64,000 nucleotides of DNA, taken from Corylus avellana. Its lineage: Eukaryota; Streptophyta; Magnoliopsida; Fagales; Betulaceae. Location of the stretch: NCBI RefSeq assembly GCF_901000735.1, contig NC_081542.1, positions 15,167,577-15,231,576 of the forward strand, in the 5' to 3' direction. Shown here one piece after another: positions 1 through 9,475 of the stretch. How positions within the stretch are numbered: position 1 is the first letter of the stretch; each line of letters begins with the position of its first letter. Under the pieces are notes generated by a model. That model worked only from the letters and a program-made list of their open reading frames with translations. It was not told the DNA's origin and ran no database searches. The position numbers and the translations under genes are program-made.

Positions 1-47
1 TTGTTATTATTATTATTATTATTATATGAACACATACGAGTAATGCT

Positions 48-202
48 AAACGTTCATTTTGAGTCCTACTTATGTCGTTTTTAAAATTACCATTTGATTA
101 AAATTTAATGGTGACCAATAACCAGTCTAATTGTGATTTTAAAAGTCAAATCATTTTTTTAGTATGAGTGACATAAGAGAGACTTCTAACATTACTCTTA
201 GA
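48..202. mobile_element. Short MITE with GAGTAATGCTA-type ends
   Basis: The left end begins GAGTAATGCTAAACGTTCA and the right end, read on the other strand, begins GAGTAATGTTAGAAGTCTC, so the ends are inverted repeats about 155 bp apart. Both flanks also carry a matching TTATGTC block further in. The ends resemble the MITE at 32681-32862, so both look like one non-autonomous family. I could not find a clean target duplication here. Confidence 0.6.
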
Positions 203-611
203 TTAAACTTTAAATTTATTATGTAATTATTCATTTCATCCTTTCTATGATTATTTATTCATATGCTTTTTTTTTTTTTTTCTCATATATTTCATTGGGA
301 AGTCAACCTCTAAATTAGGCTTTAAGAATAAAAAAAACAGATTGAGTTTGTTAAACAACCCTCAACACAAAAGTAAAAATTAACTCATAAATTTTCATGC
401 TTTTGGAAGAATTTTCCTATGGGTTAAATATATACTTAAAACCTTTCATCACTTATCTCAAAAGCTTAAGATGATAGAAAATGTTGAATTTAATCACTTA
501 ATTAATATTCTGACAAGCACGTAGCTTAATCCGCTAACAAACTATCTATAATAATTACATCCATAAAGAGAATAGAGATTTCCAGCAATTTGGACAACAA
601 ATATGAAAGAA

Positions 612-722
612 TCCTTTTTTTTTTTTTTGACATGTCTGCACAAGAGGGGGGATGGAGATTCGAACTAGTGACTTCCGCTTCATTAGGCATGGTTCCAACC
701 AATTGAATTACCTCTTGGAGAG
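612..722 (-). mobile_element. Short tRNA-type SINE with 14-bp target duplication
   Basis: Read on the minus strand this is a roughly 110-bp unit with an A-box-like segment (TAATTCAATTGG), a B-box-like segment (AGTTCGAATC) and a terminal A run. It is flanked by perfect copies of CAAATATGAAAGAA at 598-611 and 723-736, the signature of target-primed insertion. A sister copy lies at 58918-59024. The RNA would be made by RNA polymerase III and mobilised by a LINE. Confidence 0.8.
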
Positions 723-1069
723 CAAATATGAAAGAACTCTTATGAAGCCTGTCTAAAGCACTAGTTCCATAACTTCCATGCTTTAGATTGTTTCAGCATA
801 TTTCTCTGCCAACAACGGGATGATTGGTGGCAAAACCACCTTGTGGCATCTCCTCTTCCACTTACACTAACCATCAAGGATTCAGCTTCTATGCGGTAGT
901 GGTCCACTACTGCATAGATGCAGTTATCTAAAAATGCACCGTTTGGATAAAAACAGTGCAATTTTGGGAAGTGAAAAATAGGATTTTTTTAAAAAAAATT
1001 ATTTAGAAATTAAAAAATATAAAAAAATTAATAATAAAAAAACTTTAAAAAAAAAAAAAAAAAACATAG

Positions 1070-1480
1070 GGTAGGCCCCTTTGCCAAAATGGGGTGGCCG
1101 GCCACCCCAATTTGGCCAAGGGGGTGGTTGGAGCCACCAACCATGGTCGGTATGGGGGTGGCCGAACTAGCCCCTTCGACTAGTTTGGGGAGGCTGAACC
1201 ACCCCCAAAATGGTTGTTAGGGGTGGCCGAAACCACCACCATAGACCTTAGAGCCACCCTTGTTTCGCCTGAGGGTGGTTTCGGCCACCCCATACAGCCG
1301 ATCTGGAGGTGGTGCGGCCACCTTCAAAAACCAAATCCTATATATATATTTGCTTTTTGGGGGTGGCTGGTCGACCTCCAACACCCATGGAGGTGGTTCG
1401 CCCACCCCCATACCGACAGTATGGGTGTGGCTGAAACCACCACCAGAGCAAACGGGGGTGGTTTAACAATTAAAATTTAT
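1070..1480. repeat. GC-rich GGGGTGGCC/GGCCACCCC palindromic cluster
   Basis: Many copies of GGGGTGGCC and its complement alternate through this block, which sits in otherwise AT-rich DNA after a run of A. Frames across it give artificial Gly/Pro/Trp-rich peptides on both strands, which follows from the palindromic composition. It resembles the cores of the elements at 1567-2810, 3220-3655 and 7917-8447, so it is most likely the core of another nested non-autonomous transposon. Confidence 0.6.
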
Positions 1481-1566
1481 CTGTTTAAATTCTAAATGAT
1501 TTAACAATTAATAATGTAGAACTCTCCATTATCTTAAAATTCCTCTAAAATCCAAAGCGGGCAAGG

Positions 1567-2810
1567 CTTAGGTGCAGTAGTTCAAAACAACTGCATTTTG
1601 GGCATTAAAATAATAATTTTTTTAAAGAAAAAAATATATTGAAAAATTAAAATTATTAAAAAAATAAAAGAAAAAAAGAAAAATCAGAGGGGTGGCCGGA
1701 TCCACCCCCAGACTCTGGGGGTGGACGAACAACCCCCACGGCCAAGGGTTGGTTTGGCAACCCTCAAAAAAAAAAAAAAAAAAAAAAAAATTGGATTTTG
1801 GGGGTGGCTGGACCACCCCCTTGACCATGGGGTGGTTTCGGCCAACCCATACCGGCCTCTTTCTCTCTCCATTTTCACCTTATGAATTTCTGTTCATTTC
1901 TAGGTTTCAAAGTTGCAGGCTCATCTCTCTCCATTTCTGATCATTTTTTTTAAAGGATTAATTGTCTGGGTTGCTTCTCCTTTTCAAATGACTCTCTCTC
2001 CATTTTCACCTTTGTGTTGCTCTCCATTTTTGGTTTGAGAAAACCTTCCCAATGAACACCTAATAAATTCATTGAACCCAATCACCACAAAAGACCCAGT
2101 TCCTGCAAACATCTAAACAGACGTTGCTCAGAAAATTTCTACCATTGAACCTACCCAAGGAGTTCATCAACCTATCAGATGGCTCATCCTTAGAGAAACC
2201 GAGAAATCCACCCTTGTCAGACATGCCAAGGACACGCTGGAACAAAGGAAGTGGAGCATCAGAGGATTGGCAGATTGAAGAAAAGGGACTAAAAGAGACA
2301 TTTGCAAGAACTTCTGTCAACAAAGGCACACCCCCAAATACCAATTGGGGCTCAAACCACCTCCAAAGGCCTTGGGATGGCCGAGCCGCCCCCGTTTGCC
2401 CTGGGGTGGTTTCGGCCATCCCCTACGGCCAGTATGGGGGTGGACAAACCACCCCAAGGCCCTTGGGTGGTCCGACCCTTCTCAAAACGCAATTTTTTTT
2501 TTTTTCTTTTCTTTTAGCTTTTTGGGGTGACCGAACCATTCCCTTGGCCATGGTGTGGTCGAACCACCCTTAGACCGGACATGGGAGTGGCACCAGCCAC
2601 CCCTTGGCCAAAATGAGATGGTCTGACCACCCCATTTTGGCCAAGGGGAAGCCACTTTTTTTTTAAAAAAAAATATATATATTTTTTAATATTTTTATTT
2701 TTTAAATTATTAATTTTTTAAATTATTAATTTTTTAATATTTAATGAATTTTATATTATTTTAATAACCAAAACACGGTCATTTGAACTACCGCACCACT
2801 GCACCTAAGA
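1567..2810. mobile_element. Inverted-repeat DNA transposon, 1.24 kb, with GC-rich cores
   Basis: The left arm contains CTTAGGTGCAGTAGTTCAAA and runs to ATTAAAATAAT; the right arm carries the inverted equivalent, with CTTAGGTGCAGTGGTGCGG when read from the other strand and again ATTAAAATAAT. Between them are two GGGGTGGCC-rich blocks (1685-1850 and 2340-2660) and a compositionally different middle (about 1870-2330). No transposase frame is visible, so it is non-autonomous. The family could be Mutator-like or hAT-like; I could not resolve a target duplication. Confidence 0.6.
2100..2340 (+). pseudogene. Coding-like fragment captured inside the inverted-repeat element
   Basis: The plus-strand frame from about 2118 to 2340 reads as about 70 ordinary-looking residues, including KFLPLNLPKEFINL and DWQIEEKGLKETFARTS. 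Its composition is unlike the palindromic repeats on either side. The upstream part of the segment (1870-2050) contains several CTCTCTCCATTTT units, as seen in 5' leaders. I do not recognise the protein. It may be an exon piece captured by the transposon. No function is claimed. Confidence 0.3.
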
Positions 2811-3044
2811 ACCTGTTTGGGATTGCGTTTGAGAAATAGAACTTTTCAATCAAAAAGAACTTTTGGGCAAAAGCTTCATTTTTAAGCTTTTGCCAAAAGT
2901 GTTTTTTGGCCATTTTTAGGCTTTTTGGACCCTTAAAAGCGCTTTTAATTTTTTTACCAAACGAATTTTTTTTCTTCAAATGAATTTTTTGAGTGTTAAA
3001 AACACTTTTAAGCCCCTCAAAAAGCAATCACAAACCGGCCCTAA
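2803..3044. mobile_element. MITE with CCTGTTTGGGATTGCG-type ends
   Basis: The left end reads CTAAGAACCTGTTTGGGATT and the right end, inverted, reads CTTAGGGCCGGTTTGTGATT. The interior contains AAGCTTTTGCCAAAAGTG and related A/T-rich palindromic words. The same interior words recur at 38000-38100, 47990-48170 and 48178-48380, so this is a multicopy family in the window. There is no coding capacity. It directly abuts the element at 1567-2810. Confidence 0.6.
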
Positions 3045-3219
3045 GCCTTGCCGATCCAAAGCATCTCTTCCAAGCATTTGCAGCACAAAGTTATGCCTTG
3101 GGAAGTCCCACTTGCCCACTTGGGCCATCATTACGTGCAATTTTAGCTTTCTCAAAAGAGTTTATTGAGCTGCTCACACCCATTGTTTAGTTGCACTTTT
3201 AATGGAGAATAGGTCATGA

Positions 3220-3655
3220 TTCTCTTCATAGAAATAAGATTCTCCCCCGTTCATGATTAGAGTCACAAATAAAAAACATATCTCACTAATAAAATAATAA
3301 TAATAAAATATTATTTAAATTTTTTTTTTTTTTTTTTTTTAAAAAAAAGAGGGTGATTGGTTACCCTATCTTAGCCATAGAGGGCACCCCATTTTAGCAA
3401 GCCACCCTCAATGGCCGGTCAGGTACCACCCCCAAGAGCCAAAATAATAATAATAATAATTAATGAGTTGGCCCTTGGGGTGGCCGAACCACCCCCGTTT
3501 GGCCATGATGGTCCAGCCACCTCCTATATGGCCAAGATAGGGTGGCCAACCACCTCCTTTTTTTTAATCTTAAATAATATTTTATTAATATTTTATATTA
3601 GTAGGTCATATCTCCCATTTGTGACTTTAAGATTTTAGAAAAGAAATCCTAGCCA
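3220..3655. mobile_element. MITE with inverted arms and GGGTGGCC core
   Basis: The arms share GAGTCACAAAT/AGTCACAAATG and TCACTAATAAAATA/CTACTAATATAAAATA in inverted orientation. Between them is a core of GGTGGCC/GGCCACC palindromes (3350-3560). This repeats the architecture of the other core-bearing elements: AT-rich arms around a GC-rich palindromic centre. No open frame of interest. Confidence 0.5.
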
Positions 3656-3666
3656 TAAACTAGATA

Positions 3667-3693
3667 TTCTGCAGTCCATTTTGGACTGCAGAA
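3667..3693. repeat. Perfect 11-bp hairpin with five-base loop
   Basis: TTCTGCAGTCC is followed by ATTTT and then its exact reverse complement GGACTGCAGAA. It lies just outside the right arm of the MITE at 3220-3655. It may be a remnant of another transposon end; nothing shows a regulatory role. Confidence 0.6.
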
Positions 3694-4677
3694 AATCCTA
3701 TTCTCTCTTCACATTGTGTACGACCTATAATATTAAAAAGGCACATAATTATTCTACTAATATAAAAGCATAATTAATTATAGCACCAATTAAAATTCAT
3801 CTAGAAACTAGATAGAAATTTCTTCTAATCCACTTTAATAAATCCTCTAACATATAAGATGCACATGTTTTTTTTTTTTTTTTAATATTCTTAACAGTTA
3901 TTTATTATCCTTTTGCTGACATAAGAACCAAAATATTGATTTTTGAGGAACTTAAACACATTAGAAGACACTTGACATTTATTAGAGTGGGTTAAGAAAT
4001 TTTTTTCTAAATTGGTTTGTAGGAAATTTGTGTCCACGCATGATAACCCATAATTGATAAAATGACTGCACAAAAAAATTTGACTTATCAATTTTATTAG
4101 TTGATAGTGGACTTATCATTTATGTCTAATCAGTTCACTAATTATGAATTGTTCAATCAATTTGTAAAAAAAGTGTGTACCCTAAACTTTTTATTTTTTA
4201 TTTTTTATGCCATTAACCATAAGATATATATTTTTTCTTAGTTTAAAAAACAAAACAAAAAACGTGGGGAGGAGATTCGATTAAGAAAAGAGTCGGAATA
4301 AAATAAAAAATTTGACTAAACCAAATAAATTGTGAGAATTTAAGAAAGGCCTGACCATTTCTATTTGGGCTAAACGGTGGCTTTTTCATTAAAAAAAAAA
4401 AAAAAAAGGCTGAGATGGCAAAGCGTTTTGGGCACTCACTCTAATCCTAATCACGTGGATAGTAGCAACTAGAAGACATTTCGTGTTTAAAAGTCTTGAA
4501 TTTGTGTCTTATTTAAGTTAATGTAATTAAATTTATTTAATTAAAGGATTATTATTATTATTATTATTATTATTTTTCAATAATTGCTGGCCCTACGACC
4601 CCGACGGCTACGTATAATCGAATCATTTACGCAATCTCAAGAAACAACCGGCCGGGTTGTCCGGGGCCCCGGGTTTC

Positions 4678-6390
4678 ATGGAAATGGCGTGCTCGGAGAA
4701 GCAAGTGATGGTGGTAGGGATCGACGACAGCGAGCACAGCTCATACGCGCTGGGGTGGACGCTGGACCACTTCTTCGTCCCCTGTGCCTCCAACCCTACT
4801 TTCAAGCTCGTAGTCGTCCACGCCAAGCCCACTCCCACCTCCGCCGTCGGCCTCGCCGGTCCCGGTAACTGCTACCCACCGATCACCTACACTTTTTATT
4901 TTTTATTTTACATACATGTGTGTGTTGGACTACTGGTGTGGAATTGTCAAGAAAAATGGATGACTTTGTGCAAATTTACTTGCTGATGTGGGAATTGTAG
5001 GAGCGGCCGAGGTTTTGCCGATGGTAGAAGCCGATTTGAAGAAGATCGCTGCCCGAGTCGTTGAAAAGGCCAAGGAACTTTGCATCAGTAAATCGGTATT
5101 TTTTTTAAATTTACCTTTTCTTTTTTTTTTTAAAAAAAAAAAAAAATTAATGGTATTTAGTAAATTCTTATAAGATGTCGTCATATTGAAAATCAACTTT
5201 TAGATCAATAAGAGATCGTAAGAAAGAAAAATCAATGACTAATTTTGACTATGAATTCGAGTTTACTAAATAATTTTTATTTTTATTTTTTGGATTTTTT
5301 AACTTGGGTAGTCTAATCTATTATTTATAAGTACTACACTATTTAGATCACCCCTTATTTCAAAATATAGTGAATTTAATTATTAATTATAATATTCTAA
5401 GCATGAGAATACATGGTTGAGCAATTAGATTGCCCTGGAATCTAAATTCTACGCCGACCAGTCTCTGAAGTAAAATTTGCAATTTTGGATCAAGATTTGA
5501 AAGTATGCCCTGAAAAAACAGAGCACTTGTTGAGAAATTGCCTTGTTGGCATACAATGGTTGTCATTTTTGACAGTTCATCCCTGAAAATTACATAGATA
5601 CATATATATATTTATACATACATACATCGCATGCATATACCTGATACATGTGTACCAGTATGGCAGTAACTTGTGTGGGGAAAGTGTTCTTCTTCACATT
5701 TCAGATTGTATGCATGCAGGTGAATGATGTGACAGTGGAGGTTGTGGAAGGAGATGGTAGGAATGTTCTCTGTGAGGCCGTGGAGAGACACCATGCATCC
5801 ATTTTGGTTGTTGGTAGTCATGGCTATGGAGCCATTAAGAGGTATTGATCTAATGTTTTTCTTCTTATTTTTGTTGTCACAGTTTCCTACTGCAGAATTA
5901 ATAGACAAGTTGAGCAATTAATGTTGGGGAGACATATTTCTTAGGAAGTTCTTTCAACGAGCCCATAATATAACATATTAGAACACCACTCATTGTCTTA
6001 TAGCTGTGTTCAACACTCGCCCTCCCGAACCCTCGGCTCTGTTACACCACTCTTGGGGTGATTTATTTCTCCGACATTACTCAATCCATAAACTTGAAAC
6101 TAATGGATTTGGACCCAATTGTGCTGTATTAACTCCTGATTCTAACGATATATTTCATAACAGTGAGCTATGTGAATTTGTTTTCTGCCATTACTCTGAT
6201 ATTTTGTCTTGAAGATCAGAATATATACTTGTATTGTTCCCTGTAACAAGCAAGAATTCGATCATCCTTCAAGTTTTGACAATGTATATGATTTTCATGC
6301 AGGGCTGTTTTAGGCAGTGTCAGTGACTACTGTGCTCATCATGCTCACTGCACCGTGATGATTGTGAAGAGGCCCAAAATCAAACACTAA
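4678..6390 (+). CDS. Universal stress protein (USP domain) USP1, four exons
   Basis: Exons read as 4678-4864, 5001-5095, 5720-5841 and 6303-6390, all with GT-AG introns and compatible phases, giving 163 residues. Families with this domain form soluble alpha/beta nucleotide-binding dimers; many plant members are stress-induced, but the substrate is usually unknown. The N-terminal strand carries VMVVGIDDSEHSSYAL. Exons 3-4 carry the ATP-binding signature G-x2-G-x9-G-S (GSHGYGAIKRAVLGS, split by intron 3), so this is the ATP-binding type. No signal peptide or membrane segment is visible, so a cytosolic or nuclear place is likely. I chose the ATG at 4678, although ATG at 4684 and an in-frame ATG at 4657 are possible starts. 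It is the tandem paralogue of the gene at 16412-28597: exons 2, 3 and 4 are identical in length. Confidence 0.93.
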
Positions 6391-6863
6391 AAAAGCTACT
6401 TTTCCTGCTTCACATAAACACATATAGCAGTTGAATCAGCCACAAGTGATTTACATTATAATAAATTTGATCAGTGTATATTTATGTGATATTTCATGCA
6501 ATGTTGCTTGTTGTGTCATCTGCTTCTATACTTTATTCCCACTTGTGAATGGGGCGGCTAGGAATTCTCCTTCATATTCTACACTGGAATTTCATCGAAT
6601 ACGTTATCGTCAATGTGCTTTTTCAAAGCTAGCATCCAATCTTATGTGGTATAAAACATAAATAACACCCACTTGGCAAAAACAACACCCTAATTATAAG
6701 CATCCAATGCTTATTTGGTACTAAACAACATCCAATTATATTCCCTCCTTTCCCATCTTTTTTTTTTGACCCTCCTTTCCCATCTGTAGTGGGAAGATCT
6801 CCCTATGTGCCATTCTGATTTGATTGTTGTATTTATTGTTTTTTCTTCTTCTTTTTTTTTAAA
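6391..6863. other. USP1 3' flank
   Basis: This is the 3' flank and probable 3' UTR of USP1, followed by AT-rich DNA with a short direct duplication around 'aacaccca..ttggta..aaacaaca' (6660-6735). I see no gene, RNA or transposon end here. Confidence 0.5.
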
Positions 6864-7802
6864 GGAAAAATTACACTTTATACCTCAAAGTTTGGGGCGA
6901 TTTTCAATTCGACTTTCAATGTTTCAATTTTTGCAATGTACCTCCTAAACTTTTAATTTTTTGCAATTTGACAATTCCGTCAGTCAAAGCCATTTTGACT
7001 GATGGAAAAGTGATCATGTGCGACGCACGTGATCACTATTGGCCTTTTTTTCCCCAAAATGCCCCCCATTCCAACCTCTGATCACTCTCTCTCTCTCTCC
7101 CTCTCTCTCCTTGCCGACGAAGACATCGACGACACCTCCTCATGAGCAACATCAAACTCATAGGCCAAATTAGCTTCTTCTTTCGGTCGAATTGCAAGGA
7201 CTGCACGTCGATGTGTACCCTTAGAGAGAGAAGGAGCTTGTGGAGAGGACTGGGAGCTCGTCCGTACCGCAAGTATTTTTCAACGAGAAGTTGTTTGGGG
7301 GCCTGGTGGCGTGGAACTCTCTGAGGAACAGCGGCAGATTTGACCGAAGATTGAAGGAAATGCTAGGGAGCAAATGTCCCGACGATGTGCCTGCACCACC
7401 TATTTATGAATTTGACGACACCGAGGAGGAATGGACGGACGAGATGGTCGGGATCGTCAGGGTTTTGCGTCAGAAATTGCCCATTCAGGATCATCTAATG
7501 AAGATGAAGATGGTGAAAAATTGCTTCTCTGGGAGCAAGACGGTGGAGGTGTATGATTCACCTCTTGGACTACGATTGCAGAAAGGTACGTGTGGGTGGG
7601 CAAGTGTCATCGATGTCTTCGTCGGCAAGGAGAGAGAGAGAGTGATCGGAGGTTGGGATGGGGGGCATTTTGGAGAAGAAAAAAAAAGAATGTATCACGT
7701 AATCAATGACGCTACAGCTGTGAGGGTGCATTACAAAAATTGAAACATTATATGTCGAATTGAAAATTGCCCCAACCTTTGTGGGTAAAGTATAATTTTC
7801 CC
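6864..7802. mobile_element. Pack-MULE-like element with long inverted repeats
   Basis: The left arm (6864 to about 7136) and right arm (about 7606 to 7802) are long imperfect inverted repeats. Outer parts pair over TTCAATTCGAC/GTCGAATTGAA. Inner parts pair over AATGCCCCCCAT, CTCTCTCTCC and TTGCCGACGAAGACATCGA. Outer ends read GGAAAAATTACACTTTA and, inverted, GGGAAAATTATACTTTA, close to those of the MITE at 7917-8447, which has a 9-bp duplication. That links it to Mutator-like elements. The 9 bp flanking it (T/A-rich on both sides) do not give a clear duplication. Host gene sequence fills the centre. Confidence 0.75.
7137..7605 (+). pseudogene. Captured fragment of a glutaredoxin/DEP-domain gene
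   Basis: Pieces of one host protein appear in two frames. The first has a glutaredoxin active site Cys-Lys-Asp-Cys (7193-7204) after KLIGQISFFFRSN. The next frame has the second half of a glutaredoxin fold (SSSVPQVFFNEKLFGG, with the cis-proline motif VPQ) and a region leading into a DEP domain (KLPIQDHLMKMKMVKNCF). This order matches the plant glutaredoxin-DEP-DUF547 family as I know it. The part between the CxxC and the VYP segment is missing and the reading frame breaks, with a TAG just before the second segment. The open frame 7240-7743 ends inside the right inverted repeat, so it is a chimera. I call it a non-functional transduplicate. Confidence 0.75.
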
Positions 7803-9412
7803 TTTAAAAAAAGAACAAAAACCCATTTGGCCACTTAAAACCAAGCAAATTGGGTCCAATTCTTGGTCTTAATTTTTCAAATAGTTGTACAAGATGTTTA
7901 GGCATATTTATTTATTGGGGAAAATACACTTTACCCTCATAAAGTTTCACCTCATTTGCAATTTGGCATCTAATGTTTAAAAATAGGCAATGTACCATAA
8001 CAAAGTATAAGAAATTTGTAATGTGACCAATCCGTTAACCATTTCCGTCTAATTTAACTGAAAATTTCGCACATGCATTTCTTTTTTTTATCTCTGATTT
8101 CCAAAATTGTCCCATATTTTTTTGATGAAATTCCAAAAATGTCCATAATTAAAAAAAAAAAAACAAAAATAAGAAGAAAAAAAAAATGGGGTTGGCTGTA
8201 GCCACCACCTTTAGCCATGGGGTGGCAAGCACCTCTAGTTTTTTTCCTGCTATTTTTTTATTATTTTTTAAAATATAAGTGCAATTAAGTATTTTCAATA
8301 ATTTCTGTTAGAGAAAATGAAAATCATTGATGGATGGATCACATTGCAAATTTTTTTATACTTTATTGGGGTACATGCCAATTTTAAACATTGGAAGCCG
8401 AATTGCAAATAAGGTAAAATATTAGGGGAGTAAAGTATATTTTTTCCTTATTTATTTATTCTCTACTCATTTTATTTTAAATCATAATTTTCTATTTTTT
8501 ATAGTTATACAGCTTAAAAAAAAAAAAGTTGAATGATACTAAATAAATTTCTTTATGAAATAAACAGTTGATTACAAAGTCATGGCCTCTTAAGATTATG
8601 ATGATCGAAGCAATTCCAAGCTTATTATGATGATTCTTCCAACTTAATAAAACGAGTCGAGTTTTATCTATTGTCGTCTCAATAGCCCTAATCTATATCG
8701 TTTCAACTGCGATTATAAAAATTAAATTTTAAAACGATTTAAAAGTGGCGTTTTTATATTTAACCTACATTATAATAAGGCTTATTATAATTTTATTTAA
8801 AATTTAATATTATAAAATATAATAGGGCATATTGGATTGTTCATTTAAAATAAACTATATACTCAGAAAAATTTATTCCACCCTAAGTATATATATTGCA
8901 CTAGATTCAAATCCACATGCAACAGATAGATCGATATATGGATCATCTATTTAAAATATTAATAAACAACCACAGGGAACCAAACATTTCAGGATCCTTT
9001 CACTATAATATCATAATTTTATGTTAAATCATTTAATTAATATCATCCTTTCTATTAAGGGGTTATGCCTAATAATGTAAAATATTTAATTGAAATAAAA
9101 GGTTAATGATAAAGACAATATTCAAATTTATAATAATACTTTAATGCAATTTACTTAATTTACTTGTCCCAAAAGCTTAAACGGTTAAAAAGAGGTAAAT
9201 TTAATTACTTAATTATTACTTTAACACTCACCTTTACGTATGGGCTCAAACTCTCTTTTAATAGGTGAGGTCAAACACGTGGAATATTTAATTTAAATGG
9301 GGGTTGATTTGACGGAGTCAATGTTCAATCTCAAGGCCTTTGACTTTGATACCATGTTAAATTACCAATTATTCTAAAAGCTTAAGCTAATAGGAAGATC
9401 TAAATTTAATTA
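7803..9412. other. Intergenic AT-rich DNA with MITE and dispersed repeats
   Basis: Apart from the 531-bp MITE at 7917-8447 I see no gene. The 9160-9412 part is a dispersed repeat with AAAAGCTTAA and GGTAAATTTAATTACTTAATT words. Copies recur beside the LINE (9385-9412 with 14639-14680) and, more diverged, at 455-530. Confidence 0.5.
7917..8447. mobile_element. Mutator-like MITE with 9-bp target duplication
   Basis: A perfect 9-bp direct duplication, TTATTTATT, flanks it at 7908-7916 and 8448-8456. The ends are inverted repeats (GGGGAAAATACACTTTA and, inverted, GGAAAAAATATACTTTA) and the similarity runs more than 100 bp inward. The centre is a GC-rich block with GTAGCCACCACC and CATGGGGTGGC. 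A 9-bp duplication is the Mutator signature. No coding capacity. Confidence 0.85.
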
Positions 9413-9475
9413 TTATTATTATTATTTTTTTTAAGGAATATTAAAAATATTCATTATCTCAAAAGATCTGTCAAA

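Larger units (their letters stand above)
1..4677. other. Intergenic region rich in nested inverted-repeat elements
   Basis: I see no host gene before the first universal stress protein exon. The stretch starts with a TTA microsatellite (about 1-26; another at about 4549-4574) and contains the MITE, SINE and inverted-repeat elements listed separately. Open frames here lie in low-complexity or repeat DNA. The 3700-4600 part is AT-rich and I recognise nothing in it. Confidence 0.7.

Noticed and set aside
1214..1495. Gly/Pro/Trp-rich open frames on both strands
   Set aside because: They follow from GGGGTGGCC palindromes and have no start context or splice support.
4623..4838. Minus-strand frame opposite USP1 exon 1
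   Set aside because: It is the complement of a real exon and shows no domain.
4584..4868. Arg-rich open frame over USP1 exon 1
   Set aside because: It is a shifted reading of the GC-rich exon; the USP frame has all motifs and fits the splice sites.
6006..6212. Short frame in USP1 intron 3
   Set aside because: No exon-like borders or recognised similarity; it lies inside a spliced intron.
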